Shown: one piece after another, positions 1 through 12,340 of the stretch
Layout of the letters: each line of letters opens with the position of its first letter
Numbering within the stretch: the first letter of the stretch is position 1
From: Pontederia crassipes
Taxonomy: Eukaryota > Streptophyta > Magnoliopsida > Commelinales > Pontederiaceae
DNA: 64,000 nt
Reading direction: 5' to 3'
NCBI GenBank assembly: GCA_030549335.1
Contig: CM060188.1
Location: forward strand, 69,780,696 to 69,844,695
Made by a program: the position numbers and the translations under genes
Notes under the pieces: generated by a model
The model's input: the letters and a program-made list of their open reading frames with translations, nothing else
Told to the model about the DNA's origin: nothing
The model's database searches: none

Positions 1-575
1 GAAGAGTTGAAAGTTGATGTTTGCATTCACAAGCCAAGAACCATCTACAAAGCTATGAGTCTAGCTCTTGAGTTTGAGTCAAAAATCAGCCTTTGTTAGG
101 AGAATAAGGTTCCAACCATTACAACCGACCTCATTCATCTTCATGTCCCACAAAATCATCAACCTCACTTCTTTCACCTGGGGCTGGAAACACAACGACT
201 GCAGCCTGTCCACCAGTGGTTGCACGCTCATGGGATGAAGAACGTCATTCTCGGTTGGCTAGAGGTTTATGTTTTAAATGCAATGAGAAGTTCTTCCCAG
301 GTCATCGTTGCAAAAATTCCACTTTTTCACTCTTGGAGCTTGCTGATTTTGAAGATACTATAGAGGAAGAAAATTTAATTAGGAAAGAAGATCCTCCCTC
401 AAACCATGCAGAGATCTCTCTTCATGCTATCTTGGGGCAAAGAGCATGCAACACTGAAGCTAAAGGCAAAATAGGATAGAGAGAAATTATTATTCTTGTG
501 GATAGTGGTTCTACACACAACTTTATTTTTAGGCCTCTTTCGATTTCCTTAATTGTGGCATGCAATAAACAATCC
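1..575 (+). pseudogene. Ty3/gypsy gag-protease remnant
   Basis: Broken fragment of a Ty3/gypsy polyprotein. Residues translated from about 216-479 contain a gag zinc knuckle of the form C-x2-C-x7-H-x-C (CFKCNEKFFPGHRC), then the linker EISLHAILG that usually precedes the protease in this clade. After an in-frame stop at 477 the same frame continues with ILVDSGSTHNFIF, the aspartic protease active site (D-S-G). The frame then decays by about 575. No reverse transcriptase follows, and the upstream part lies outside the window. The family assignment rests on the knuckle plus DSGSTHNFI pair. It is not expected to be functional. Confidence 0.75.
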
Positions 576-867
576 TAGCAGCTTGTTACGAAAATAATTA
601 CTTCTTCTCATATAACAATCAATTCATAAATTATAGAATCAAAGGAAAGCATTAAACACGACTTGCATACTATTAAAAATTCAACTAAACTAATATTAGG
701 AAAACTCCAATACACAAATAAGGTTCAACTAAGATGATCCTAATAAAAGATTAATCTAATGAAAATAACATCAAATCTAAGGAAAATGTTCAGGAGAAGA
801 AAACAAAGAAACTCTTGCAAATGTTGTGCACGTCCTCTTTCGAGTTTTTCGAGAAGCCTCGCTATCG
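576..867. other. AT-rich stretch, no gene recognised
   Basis: AT-rich sequence after the gypsy fragment. I see no coding domain, RNA gene or clear repeat in it. It may be decayed LTR material of the neighbouring gypsy elements. Confidence 0.4.
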
Positions 868-1085
868 TTCCTAAACTTCTCCTCTTATTAGCCTTCAAAC
901 CTATGCTCCAGAGATCATGTTATAGGTCCTTTTTTTGTCCTCTTTTATATATTTCCACGACCCCTATAGGAAGAAACCAAAATGCTATCCAAAAAGGGAT
1001 AAAAATCTGGCTTCTAACTACCCAACAGACAGCAATCATGACAGTTACAGATTCCGTCGTGGCTGTGACTGAGACCGTATATATA
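868..1085. repeat. Dispersed repeat, copy 1 (gypsy LTR-like)
   Basis: About 200 bp resembling 3709-3925. Shared landmarks are the run ending TTAGCCTTCAA, the phrase TATAGGAAGAAACCAAAATG (compare AAAGGAAGAAACTGAAATT) and ACTACCCAACAG. Both copies end near a 'gaccgagacc'-like sequence. The two copies flank the minus-strand CACTA remnant, so they may be the halves or the two LTRs of one older gypsy element. Confidence 0.5.
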
Positions 1086-1869
1086 TATGGAAAAAAAAGC
1101 ATTTATTTTTAGGTTTTCATCATCTCCATCAGGGGCCTCAAACTCGTATCCAAATCCATGATAGGGTCTCACCCATATAATCTCATTTATAAAACTTGAG
1201 GCCTCAGCTCCAATCATACAACTCATATCTAGAATACTCATGGTTCACAATCCAAAACCTTGTAGTGTCAAGATAAAAGGAAAAGTCGTGATGAGAATTT
1301 TGAAAATGACATAACATATATAAAATTAAGTATAGAATAGCAAATAATACTTGGATCTCACACACTATTCTATTTCCCAATTCTTACATTTAATTATGAA
1401 AGCAAGAACGTTGTGTGTTCATTTATTACCTATAATCACTAGAAAAATGGGGTGAGGCTGGGAGCTATACAACTATTCTCGAAAACAAAAAAATTAACTT
1501 TCTTAAATAGAGTATGGAAACCAAATAACTTTCTTTTCCTATTAAACATCCCAAAGCTAAATTGTTGTGGAATAGTCATTATAAAAAAATACTATTATAG
1601 ATTTTGATGACTTGGTCCTATGTGCAACTTAGCATCATTATGAACTTGAAGGTTGTCGTAAGGTAGGGAGATGGAAGGCAGTTTTCCGCTGCAATTCCAT
1701 CATGACTCCCATACAATTTACAATGCATATGTATATATTTGCATTCAACACATTCGTAACAATATAAACTAAAATACAATGCTTCAAAATCAACAGCCAA
1801 GATCATCACAAAAGTAATAATATAAAATAAGCATTATATCATCTAGAGTTACAAAATTAATTAATGTTC
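1086..1869. other. Intergenic/repeat debris, no gene recognised
   Basis: AT-rich sequence with only short open frames. A CACTA-like pentamer followed by an A-run sits at 1437-1447 and could be one end of the CACTA remnant to the right. No matching opposite end was found. Confidence 0.35.
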
Positions 1870-3475
1870 AGAGTTACAAAAATATCTATCGTCCTACATC
1901 ATGATCGTCATCCACGTCATTCCTAACATTTAAGGATGGCGTAGTTGGTCTTTGGCCCCGCGAGGTCTAGGTCTGAAGCTGGACGATGGACTGAATAGTT
2001 TGCAAGATCGGAGCGAGATGTCGAGAAAGCTGCTCCGAAATAAGTCTTCTTATGTTGTCCAGCGTTAGCTCAAGTGCGGCGAATGAACTTGGAGTAAATG
2101 AGCCGCCTACACAAATCATCCCAAACAACAACATTCCTTGCGAAGTAGATAAATTATATAAAATATGAATAATTTTCGAGATATATTACCTGAATATGAT
2201 CATCTCTATACTTCTCAATCATTTTCTTATTATATGCATCCTAAAAAAAATAAATATTACAAATTTGAGAAATAATTTACACTAATGAGAACAAACAAAT
2301 AAATATGTGATAGACTTACCAAAACGCGACGGCCAGTGGGCGTGGCCATCTCATTGATCTTCCTACTCTTGTGTGTGACCTCGTAGACTGTGTGAAAATT
2401 CACGGTACCACCTTCCTTTTCCTCTTGCAATAAAATTTCAAATTTTGCAAAATAGGTAAATATAAGATAAAAATTTGATTTGCGAGTTTTGTGTATATAT
2501 TATCATGCGCCTATGAAGACATCAAAATGAATAAACCTGTTGTCTATATGAATGTGAACTTCAGACTTCAAAAGTCTATTCACTTTTTCTTTTTTAGACT
2601 TTCTTTGCCAATCTTCATCCAACAGGTATCAGCATCAAATACTTAGACTTTGTAAAATTATATGAAAAATTACTTACAACTTCTTACAAAGTGATTCCCA
2701 AATTAGGTGCCTAATATGCCTTAGGCATCTCTATAAGCCTGATTAATGCTGAGGCCGGTGGATATGATGACCTCGCCAAACTTATATAAACGATTTCGAG
2801 TGTCTCGTAGCCACCTCTTCTAAAGCTCTCGATCATTCCCAAATTAAGATCCGGATGAAATTGATTTGAATCCTTAAAAAATATTAAAATTAGCGATTTA
2901 TAAATAATATAAAAAATTGTATTGCACAAAATAACATAAATCATACCATAAACATGAGAAAAATGTCATCCTTCATTTCAATCAAGATATCCTTGCATGA
3001 TCCTGCCCCTTCTGGCAAGTGGGTGAGGATAAAAGTATTGATATCCCTCACGGTAGATGCATGATAAAAAGTAGTCCTACAGTCTAAGAAAATAATTGTT
3101 TTTCAAATGATACGGTAGAACTATAATAAAATTTGTAACATTTATGCAACTTACAGCTGGCAATATTATTCATGGGGACCACTCCATTATAAAGAAGAAT
3201 CATCCTCTTGCAACGGGGTTTGCTAAGAAAGGCCCGAGGTGCTAGTACTGAATAAATCATTACCGTAATACCAAAGGAAGCTAATGGTAATATATATATA
3301 TATATATATATATACCCCAAAACAACATTAAAATAAGAAATTATTAATGTAATTACATGAGAAATATAAATTAAATAATAATAAAGATCCACCAGGCTTA
3401 ATATGTCAGTCTCCATCACGTAGTCGTGTGAAACGGACACTAGACTTTGGAGAAGCATCCATCACATGTCAAATA
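1870..3475 (-). pseudogene. CACTA (En/Spm) transposase remnant, minus strand
   Basis: Read on the minus strand, this segment is collinear with the transposase part of the CACTA element at 18.8-20.6 kb. Matching blocks include 3420-3475 (like 18808-18900), 2975-3060 (reads RDINTFILTHLPEGAGSC, like RDVSALVLVHLPEGVGSW at about 19300), 2560-2640 (reads QRKSKKEKVNRLLKS), 2325-2400 (reads VYEVTHKSRKINEMATPTGR) and 1880-2110 (the C-terminal block ending near a 'RNDVDDD'-like tail). The motif order K-x-K-V-N-R, then E-x-T-H, is that of the plant En/Spm transposase family Ptta. Frames are interrupted and a (TA)n run is inserted at 3291-3314. It is non-functional. Confidence 0.75.
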
Positions 3476-3708
3476 TACATAAGCTACAAAATAAATATTT
3501 CACCTGGGGTCAAGATTCCTCACTCATAGGGAGTGAGCGCCCCGAAGAGCGGTACGATCCAGTCTCGACCTCTATTAACCATACATGAAAAGAATTGTGA
3601 TTAAGATATGATGAAGAGCGAGACAGTGCCAGTCATAATTATATTGAATTTATAAATAATTAAAAACATATGACTCTGCTTCCAAAGCATATGCTATCAT
3701 TCTTAGAC

Positions 3709-3925
3709 TTCTCCTCTCATTAGCCTTCAAGCCTATGCTCCAAGGATAATTTTCTAGGTCTTTTTTTGTCCCCTTTTATAGATTTCCATGACCCCCAAAG
3801 GAAGAAACTGAAATTCTATCCAAAAAAGGATAAAATTTGGCTTGTAACTACCCAACAGGTCACGGCTATGATAGATTCTGTCATGGCCGAGATTACCGTC
3901 ACGCCCATGACCGAGACCACATTTT
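3709..3925. repeat. Dispersed repeat, copy 2 (gypsy LTR-like)
   Basis: Second copy of the repeat at 868-1085. It is followed by several 'ggccg(a/t)ga' and 'gaccgtgac' words, which also occur at 4960-5040 and 17490-17640. This suggests that all belong to one gypsy LTR family. Confidence 0.5.
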
Positions 3926-4690
3926 AGAAATTTCATCTTTGACGCGTGCTCATGGCCATGAATGTGGTGGAACGATAGTTCTAGTTTTGATTTGCTTTGG
4001 CTGAGGGCACGACCGTGACAGTGTGCATTCAGGAGTTGGCGCACGATATGGAGGCATGGTCGTGACAGATATGGGCACAGGCGTGATCGAAGCTATTTGT
4101 TGTGCTTTTGATTTGTTTTTGGTCATTTTCTTGTCATTTTGATTTCCTACAATGAAATCGTCAAAATTTAGGAATGAAATCAAAATTAAAAGAAATTTTT
4201 ATAAAATTAAATAAATTCTCTCCTTTCTTAAACACAAAATATGCAAAAAATGTAAATCAAATTACCTAAACTTATGCATGATTTTTCTTACATCAAATTC
4301 CCCCAATCTTAATATTTTGCTTGTCCTCAAACAATTTTAGACACTGCTCAATCATAGTACCAATACTTTTCTCCCACTATTCTTTTACACGACAATCACC
4401 AGAGTATCTCTTCTCAACCAATAGAATTCTTAACCTTTAAACATGTCCTTCCTACATATCTACAAATAAGATTAGTCAATCTCATAAGAACATCAGTGCT
4501 AAACCACATGTCTTCCGTAAGCTTATTTTCATACTTTTTTCTCTCTTTTTCTTTTTTTTTTATTTTACTATGCGTGTGCTTCTTTATATTGTACAAGATG
4601 ATCATGTAATGGGCTTTCAATAAAGATGCAATTATAATCAAGACTAACATCATAGTAAATAATACAAAAATGCATCATTTAAGAGTTAGT
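3926..4690 (-). mobile_element. Minus-strand gypsy 3' end: 3' UTR, polypurine tract and LTR start
   Basis: On the minus strand, positions 4330 to 4299 read GAGGACAAGCAAAATATTAA and then a run ending in GGGGG. This is the signature just upstream of the 3' LTR in Tat/Athila-type gypsy elements; the same phrase occurs at 13585-13612 in the intact element. The LTR would start at about 4298 and run leftwards. The 4340-4690 part is AT-rich untranslated sequence. No coding domain remains. Confidence 0.5.
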
Positions 4691-5322
4691 TGATGCGAAA
4701 ACTGCATGCGCATAATACTAGCAAGTAAACTAGATCGTTTTAAAGAGTAAGTAAGAGTTGTCGATCCCAAAGGACTAGTGATTTATTTACCTTTTAACCT
4801 TAGTTAATTAATTGGAAGAAAATAGATGTGAAGGCTCTTCAAGCCTTGGTTGCTTACGAGGGCGAATCACTTCTTTGGATGAGATTCAGACATGATTACG
4901 TAGCTACAGAAACCCAGTCATGATAGAGTGAAGTAGCTGGTGCGGATCTGTAGATACAAGAGCACGGCCATTCCTAGGTCAATCACAGTCGTGACATCGG
5001 AATGAAGAATGCCCCGGTTGTGCCTTTATCCTTTACGGTCGTGCGTGTAGACAAAATTGATATGAGCTATACACCCGGAGTTGCAATTGCAGGGCAACTG
5101 TGTTGGCTTGCCGCTCTTGGCAAGGATGAGGTGTCTTGATAATGTGTCGGCACCTAAGAAGGCGTGCGGCACTCGTGAGAGCAATTATCACCGGGTCACC
5201 AGATGACTTTGGCGTGATCAGATCGATGATGTTGAGAAGGTGGTCTGTCAACGATGAGATGGGTTGACTGTGGAAGACCAGGCGATGACGAAGACGCAAT
5301 CAGGATGGCGGTGGTGTTGTAG
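4691..5322 (-). repeat. LTR fragment (minus strand), left piece of an interrupted LTR
   Basis: On the minus strand this ends with a GCATCA terminus at 4691. It is preceded by GGGATCGACAACTC and CTAGTTTACTTGCTAG, the typical 3' end of Athila-type LTRs (compare 17005-17080 and 6960-7055). It is cut at 5322 by the intact Athila-like element, whose 5-bp target duplication TGTAG is 5318-5322. The LTR probably continues at 15349. Confidence 0.5.
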
Positions 5323-7055
5323 TGATGCATGCAAAATACAACATATTTTATTTTATTATTTTAATTAATTTTTCTGTAATTTGATCATGACATGCATCAT
5401 TTAGATCATTTTTAATCATAATTTTGGATTTATTGATTTTGATTATTAATGCTTTGAATATTTTAACTAAGGAGGAATTTACTTAATTTTTATAATTATT
5501 TTGTAGGCAAGCCAAATTAATGGATGGATTAATTCAGTCACATCATAATTGAGATAAGGAGTAAAATAAGATTTGGATATCATTTAGAGGCTTTGGACGT
5601 AAACGATAATTGCAAAGTTGTTATCGGCCGTAATCCACATCACAAAGAGATTTTGGGAAAATATGTATGAAGGAATTACGTGTCGGCCAAGATGATCACA
5701 ACCAAGGCGTAAAATTGAGTTTATCACCTTCATTGGATAAAATTACGTTTGACATCCTTGGGGGTAAAAGACATGCAACTTGATTTTGTGGGCGTAACAT
5801 GAAGTAATATATGCATACATAGCCAAAACTTATTGGTCAACAATACATATTTTTGGGCGTAATGATTGAAGGAACTTATCATTTTGGCCGAGATTAGAAG
5901 AAGGGAGTAAGATAAGAAGAGTTTATCATTTTGGGCGTAATGGTTAAAAGAACTTATCATTTTGGCCGAGACCGTATCAACTTTTATCCAGTGAATTTAA
6001 ATTCAGCCATAGGATTTACGCCCGTAATCAACATGAAGACTCATATAAATAGAGGACGAAACAATCAATCCAATTCGTGCCTTGAAGTTCGGTTTTCTTC
6101 CACAACGATTCTTGAGCTTCGCGGGCTTCGACCAAGAGAGAGAGATTTGATCGGACGGCTGAGTCAAACGCTCCGGCAACATCCGAGGGCCCTAATTTAT
6201 TCTTGGTGTAATTCTTTCGATTATCATTTCTATTTTATTATTATCTCTCTACAATTCTAGGATGAACACCAAGTTTTAGTTATTATATTTTTAGGAGATT
6301 ATTATTGAAGGGAATTCTGTGAACCCTTATTTTATTATTATTGAATTTTTTTTGATCAATTTTTAATTGTGTTTAGTTCTTTTGATTTAATTATTTAAAT
6401 TTTTTATTTAAGTAATTACCAGTTTGTGAACTACTTGATTTCAAATTTTATTAAGTTAAATTAAATGATTTATTGTGAAATTAAAATTTGACATAGGCCT
6501 AATAACTAGTGTGTGGAGAATTAGATCTACGTGGTTTGTTAATCTATACCAGTTTGTGGAGTGATTAATAGTCTAGGATTTTCATACTAATGCATCTTAA
6601 ATTTAATCTCATCTGCATGAATACCAGTTTGTGGGACTTCAGTTTTGATTAAATTTAAGATAGTTTGATTTGCCAGATTAAATAGCAGAATTATCAGTTT
6701 GTGGACTCTGTTATTTTAATCTTGTAAATTAATAATTTGTAAAAATTTCTAATTCATCTTAAGAATTTTAATTTTTCTTTTCTATTTCACATATTTATCC
6801 TTATTTTATTATCATCCTAAGACCAACTTCAACACCATTATCTTATTATTATCTTATTTTCTCTATTTTATTTTACAATTAGAAAACTTATTTTTAAAAC
6901 CTATGTTTTTTTTCTCTCTTATTAATTTATAAAATCAGATATTAAATTAATAATATTCTTCGTGGGTTCGACACTCTTTACTCTTATTACTATATTACTT
7001 GAGTGACTAGTGCACTTGCTAGCGATTTTATTTTGCTACATCATTATACGCATCA
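5323..7055 (+). repeat. 5' LTR of Athila-like element
   Basis: 1,733 bp, collinear with 13618-15343 throughout. Both carry the repeated word ACCAGTTTGTG, the CTTATAAAT/CCTATAAAT-type AT-rich segments near 6040/14340 (AAGACTCxTATAAATAGAGG, a likely TATA box for element transcription) and the GCATCA end. The 3' LTR copy differs by many substitutions and small indels, so the insertion is not recent. Confidence 0.85.
6043..6058 (+). promoter_or_regulatory. Probable LTR TATA box
   Basis: TATAAATAGAGG occurs in the 5' LTR and again at 14342 in the 3' LTR. About 15-60 bp downstream comes the AATCCAATTCGTGCC block, shared by both LTRs. Conservation between LTRs plus the canonical TATAAATA word suggests the element's promoter. 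The transcription start cannot be seen. Confidence 0.5.
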
Positions 7056-7061
7056 AGTTTT

Positions 7062-7079
7062 TGGCGTCATCACCGTAGA
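7062..7079 (+). other. Degenerate primer binding site (tRNA-Asp type)
   Basis: TGGCGTCATCACCGTAGA lies 6 bp after the 5' LTR. It matches the tRNA-Asp-complementary site used by Athila-type elements (TGGCGCCGTTGCCGGGGA), mostly with C-to-T and G-to-A changes. It would have primed minus-strand DNA synthesis. The match is from memory of the family and the site is decayed. Confidence 0.55.
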
Positions 7080-8448
7080 ATATTTTATTAATTAATTTCT
7101 AATTTTTATAAGTTATTAGGAGATGTAAATAAAATATGTGAATAATTTTTCTGTAATTCCTTCTTTTCTGTAAATATGTATTATTGTACTATTTGTTTTA
7201 ATTATTTATATATGTGTAAATAATCTAACATCTTTCTTCTTGCAGATAAAGAGGCCACGTCATTATCGATTAATTTGGATTAATTTTTGTTGACTTTGGG
7301 CCGTGATTAATTTTCATCGATTACTGGAAATATTATCAGATGATTTGCGCCTCTTGATTTCTGAGTTCTTTATGTTTTGCGGCCAACATGTTTTTTATTT
7401 TCTGAACCTTGTTTTACGCCACGATTAATGCATACAATGTTGATTTGACCTTGTTTCGGCCAGTTTATATGTGATTTATGTTTGACACCCTATTTGGATC
7501 GCGTTTCGACTTAATTCACATTGGTTAATGTCCAATTTACGCCTAGTATGACTTTTATTCTTTCTCGGCCGTAATGATTAATTTGTCGACTTCTTTTATA
7601 CGTAAGAGTTGAAGTAATACATGACTTTCAAGTTTCATTCATTTTCGGCCAAAACCTTGATAATTTTTTGTTTGGTGGCCAAGTGAATCAAGTTGTCGAC
7701 ATAATTTTGGTTCTTTATGCCTAGGGTTTTGTTTGCCGAGATTTAATTATGTTTTACGCCAAGAGTCTTTTTAATTATGTTCGGCCGTGATGATAAATTT
7801 CTAGTATTTTTTTCCATTTTAATCTCGGGTTTCGGTTTGGTCCCCAATCATTTACAGAGTTTATTCTATGCCTTGTCGGATTTTGGGGATTATCCGACAG
7901 TTAAGAAATTAAAATATGTTAAGAAATTAAAATATAATTATTTTCGGATGTGGTTTGGAGATTCTATCATTTTGAAATTTTACGTCTTCAATCTCAGGGT
8001 GTTTTCTAAAACGTTTTGGACAAGTGACTTGCGATTAAAATTTCTAAACATTTCGGTGTTATTTTTTACTCGTGAGATACAATGAACTTATCTCCTTTTG
8101 TCAAATTTTGGCCATAATTTATTATGATATTTTCTCTTATTCTGACCTGCATGGAATTTAATTTTAGTCGATCGATTCATATTGAATTCTTTCATATTTT
8201 TGACTCATTTTATATATCACGAAAAAAAGTCATTGCCAATAAGTTAAATCTTTATTGATTAATTGTTGCTCTTTATTTGCATGTATTTTATATTTTATAT
8301 ACTTTTTTCTGACACTTAGTTGTTGCAGGTTTTATTGAAGATCTAATCACAACTAATCCTGAAATCGTCTGATAATTCTATACATCACACCAGGAGTTCA
8401 AATCCACTTTTGGAATTTGATCGCCGATTAAGAAGGAATACTAGAAGA
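7080..8448 (+). other. Untranslated leader of the Athila-like element
   Basis: About 1.4 kb with no coding domain. Repeated 'cggcc' and 'acgcc' words interrupt AT-rich sequence. Long leaders between primer site and gag are usual in this group. The open frame at 7777-8085 shows no recognisable motif. Confidence 0.5.
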
Positions 8449-9699
8449 ATGGCTGAATAAGCACGTAACAACCAAAGACAGGAACAACAACAAAATGAAA
8501 TAGTGCATGCACAAAATAATCGGCGGGAAGATGAAGAAGAACTTTCTATGAGAGAGTATGTCTCAGCAAGATATAGTGACAGAGAATCATGCATTGTGCT
8601 GCCAGATATTAATGCAAATAATTTCAAGATCAATCGGGCAATCGTGAGGATGATACAAGCATCACAATTTAGTGGAGGACTACATGAAGACCCTCACGAC
8701 CACCTTGACAAATTTTTGGTCACTTGAGCACTTTTAAAAATAATAATGTTTCTCCTGAAGTTATTCATCTTTTATTATTTTTACAATCTTTACGTGACAA
8801 AGCTTCTACGTGGTTCAAAACTTTGCCTGCAGGATCAGTTCGCTCATGGTTGGAGCTGGTAGAAAAGTTTGTTGGAATATATTGCCCACCATAAAGCAGG
8901 TAAATATCGAAGAGAGTTAAGGGCATTTATTCAAGATGATAGTGAGACGTTATATGAGGTTTGAAAACGATATAAAGAACTATTAGCTAGAGTTTCTGAT
9001 AATAGAATTTCAAAGTGGCAAGTGATAGAAGATTTCTACCATGGATTGCGAGTTGCAGATCAAGATAAGCTCGACCAATAAGCAGGAGGGACAATGCTGG
9101 GATCTAAACACCCTAGTGAGATATAGGATATTATCCCTCAAGTCAAGCCAAGAAAGGAGACCACCTCGCCGAACTCATGATGTACATGCTGCACAAGGAG
9201 TACAATCTTATGAAGTAGTGGCTCAGTTAGAGTCACTTAATCAAAAATTCGAGCAAATGATGTCACTAATGAGAAATTCAAGCAATTATTGTTCTACAGG
9301 TAACACTTCATATTCAAATCAAATTGAAAATGCTAACTTTATTTCCAACCCATTTTTCAGATCAACGATTATGGTTGGAGTTACAATATGAAGTTTGCCT
9401 ATAATCAGATTCAAGGACAACATTCTGGTCCACCAAAAGACTATATATTGAAAAGGCAACCTGGCGCTCTGCAATATCAATCATCAAATCACATGCAGGA
9501 GATGATGGCACAGATCATAGACACCATGCAATTATTGCAAAAGGATATGGAGTCTAGAACCACTAGTCAGGATGCATCAATTCGAAATTTGGAAAGACAA
9601 TTGGGCCATATGGCGACACAATTGATTGGACATACACTGGGCTCTCTCCCAAGCAACATAGAGAAAAATCTAAGGGGAAAAGAGCAAAATAGGCCTTGA
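8449..9699 (+). pseudogene. Retrotransposon gag (Tat/Athila type), broken
   Basis: Capsid-like gag protein that would package element RNA. A possible start ATG is at 8449, followed two codons later by a stop. Recognisable stretches: LSMREYVSARYSDRESCIVL and MIQASQFSGGLHEDPHDHLD near 8545-8720; TWFKTLPAGSVRSWLELVEK near 8810; DFYHGLRVADQDKLDQ near 9030, followed by AGG. Near the C terminus are SIRNLERQLGHMATQL and LGSLPSNIEKN (9570-9675). These follow the usual order of the plant retrotransposon gag domain and its C-terminal tail. At least three stops or frameshifts separate them, and the zinc knuckle is not evident. Confidence 0.8.
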
Positions 9700-10849
9700 T
9701 CTTCATCAGGAATAAGTCAAGCTGACGACTATAAATCAGAACTATTTATTTATTTTTTTTAATTTATTTTTTCTCTTTAGATTAGTCTTTAATTAGTTTC
9801 TACTTAATACATTAGCTAGATAGAATTAGTTTGGGTGATATTTTTTTTAAGTAGACATTTTATTTTATTTTAATAATGGATTCATCTAATTAATATTTCT
9901 TTTTGTGCACGGAGCGGAATTCGGCTAATCATTTCTTCGAGTACATCGACCGAGCGCTCTGCATGCATGAATTAATATGTCGGGGCACGTAAGCGCCACC
10001 TGACCTCGGACATGACAAGGCGAGACGAGCGAGATGACATGCAGGGGCATAAAATCCGACACCTGCTCAAGATCACACATCGGGCGACAAAAGTTGACTG
10101 CTTTCACTTTTGGGCACCAAACTCCATGGCAGGACGTCGGACATGACATGATATCGATGACCACATAGGTCGCCACCAAGCTAGGTGCTAATCCCCACCA
10201 GCTGACCATGGACAAGAACGACAAGACGACACTATCTGACATCATGCATGCACGAGTCTAATCGAAAAAAAATTGCATGCTGTGATTTTGATGCCCCAAA
10301 TCCAATCGACATGACCCTTCACTGCGCGTCGGAACAGGTACTATGTCCATCTTTCATCCATAAATATTTACCCCATATCGTGTTTTGCAGATCGAAGCAC
10401 CGCCGCTCTCTTACGCCCAGACCGGAGCCGACCCCTTACACCCGGACGAGAGTCGAAGTCTCACTGCCAGTCTCCATTACGCCCTCTCACTGCCAGCAGT
10501 CATCACTGCACCGCCACGCCCCCCGTTCCTCTTACGGCCGAGCCTCCACACCGCGAACCAAGCTACCACCGTCAGCACCACCACCCCTTACGCCCGAAGT
10601 CTCACTGCCAATCTTCATTACGCCCTCTCTGCACCACCACGCCGCCCTGTTCCTCTTTTCGGCCGCAAACTTCATGGCAATATTCCATCGCCATAGGCCG
10701 ACCAAGGTTCTTCATCGACTTCTTCCTTACGGTCGACACATATTACGATCGAGACTTCAGCCGCCAAGCTCGCCGAGCCGACACTTTTCTTTATTGCTCA
10801 CTAGTGCGATCAAAATAAGGCAATTTTCTAATATATGGAGGGGACGTCA
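9700..10849 (+). other. GC-rich spacer between gag and ORF1, with an internal repeat
   Basis: No protein domain recognised. From about 9905 the composition becomes markedly GC-rich compared with the rest of the element. A word of about 45 bp beginning GAAGTCTCACTGCCA and containing CATTACGCCCTCTC occurs at about 10457 and again at about 10592. The long open frames here (for example 10248-10859) are proline, arginine and histidine low-complexity with no family signature. Confidence 0.45.
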
Positions 10850-12340
10850 CGAACGATGACATCCAAATGCTCAACTGGTACCATAGCCCTCACAACTAAT
10901 TTCTTATCCTGGAGACTACTATTGGACTAAGCCTGAGTATCAAGCCCGATATGAACCGATGTCTGTGATTCAAATTCTTACCACCAGATTTTTGGATACC
11001 GAAATGCTCATGGAGTACAATTTATTTGCAGATATTCATTTATTATTTTCTCAGATTGGACTCTCCGACTTTGTGCATTCTTGGTGGCAAACTTATGAAG
11101 TACTGGTTATGGAATTTCTCTCATCCTTGGAGGTCGTTAATTTAGATGGCAGAAATTATGATCAGCCCCACATTTCATTCCAACTTTATGAGTGACCCTT
11201 TACCCTCACTCCAGGAGAGATTAATAATATTTATAGATTCCCCAATCATAGATCTTGTGCCGAAGCTTTTTGGAAACAGATAACAGATGAAGATCGATTG
11301 GTCTGGAACATAGCTAAAGAAAGCTCAATTCAGAATCTTCTTCTGCGCTTCGTCCACCACATGCTCAGCAACACCTTAAGTGCATAATGATAATGATGAT
11401 GCCGTCTCTGAGGGTACCTCATCCACAGCATACTCCACAAAACCCCGATTAATGTGGGTGCTTCGAAGGCATTAATTCATTCGTTGATTCCAGCGCCGCA
11501 CTACTCATCGTGGCGGCAGCATCAATATGGGCATCCTTCTCACGCCTATTGCTCAACACTTACAACTTGACCTGAATGATCTCGAAGCTGTGCCAGGAAA
11601 CACCCACCTCACTTGTAGGACCATTCATGCTATTGTTCTCGTGAAGACCAATAATTCAAGGATCAAAGTTTTTATTTTTAAAGGCCACAACCAAGAGGTG
11701 CCTTGCTCAGATCGGGATGCTTTTATGTCAATTAATCCAAATAATTGGCTTCTTTTTAGAAAGTTCGCACCAGCACAAGCCGAAGCTGGACCATATGTCC
11801 CAATTCATCAACCACTTCAGGATGCAGAGTTCTCTTGGTTTGAGTCACCAGACTATGCGGCAACTCAACAGCAAATGTGACAGCAAGAGTTTCTTCATGC
11901 TTCGCCAGCAGTTTCTCGACATGAGACACCTACCCCTCCATCATATGTCCCGATGCCATCCCCTATTCCATCTCCAGCACAAGAAAGTTCTTCTGGCTCT
12001 TCTTTAGTTCCAGCCTCCCCATATCATACTCATGATCCGATGGAGGAATTTGCTCCTTTGCAGGAACCTGAGGCCACTTACTTGTCTCCACAAGAGCCGA
12101 CATATTACACATCCCCTCCGCAGCCTCAACCGTCGCAACCTGTGTGGAATCACTTTCTAGCACCAGAGCCCACTTTTACTTCACCCCTGGAGCAGCCTTA
12201 CTGTCCACCTTCGCCACCTCAGCCTAACTATGCTTCCATACAAAATCTATGTATGATGAGCAGCTTCGCCAAGCAGGGGAGTTACACGCTATTATAGAAG
12301 AGCAACACCGGCGGTCCCAAGAGTTGACAACCATTCGAGC
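10850..12340 (+). pseudogene. Athila ORF1-like protein, broken
   Basis: Resembles the 'Arabidopsis retrotransposon ORF-1' (Athila ORF1) family, whose function is unknown. The segment at 10959-11400 reads IQILTTRFLDTEML, then FSQIGLSDFVHSWWQTYEVL, VMEFLSSLEVVNLDGRNYD and LTPGEINNIYRFPNHRSCAE. The second part (11527-11880) reads MGILLTPIAQHLQLDLNDLE and NPNNWLLFRK, ending EAGPY. A long proline/serine/glutamine-rich tail follows (11900-12296). A frameshifted glutamine-rich helix, EQLRQAGELHAIIEEQHRRS, is at 12252-12320. Stops at about 11193, 11388 and 11878 make it a pseudogene. Here it lies downstream of gag, with no pol between them. Confidence 0.7.

Noticed and set aside
1437..1447. CACTAGAAAAA as the terminus of the minus-strand CACTA remnant
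   Set aside because: No matching inverted end near 3.5 kb and no TSD. A pentamer plus A-run is common by chance in AT-rich DNA.
7777..8085. 102-codon frame in the Athila-like leader
   Set aside because: AT-rich, no motif, and upstream of gag in an untranslated leader.
10248..10859. 203-codon frame as a possible captured host gene
   Set aside because: Proline, arginine and histidine low complexity with an internal DNA repeat and no family signature. Kept only as a GC-rich spacer.
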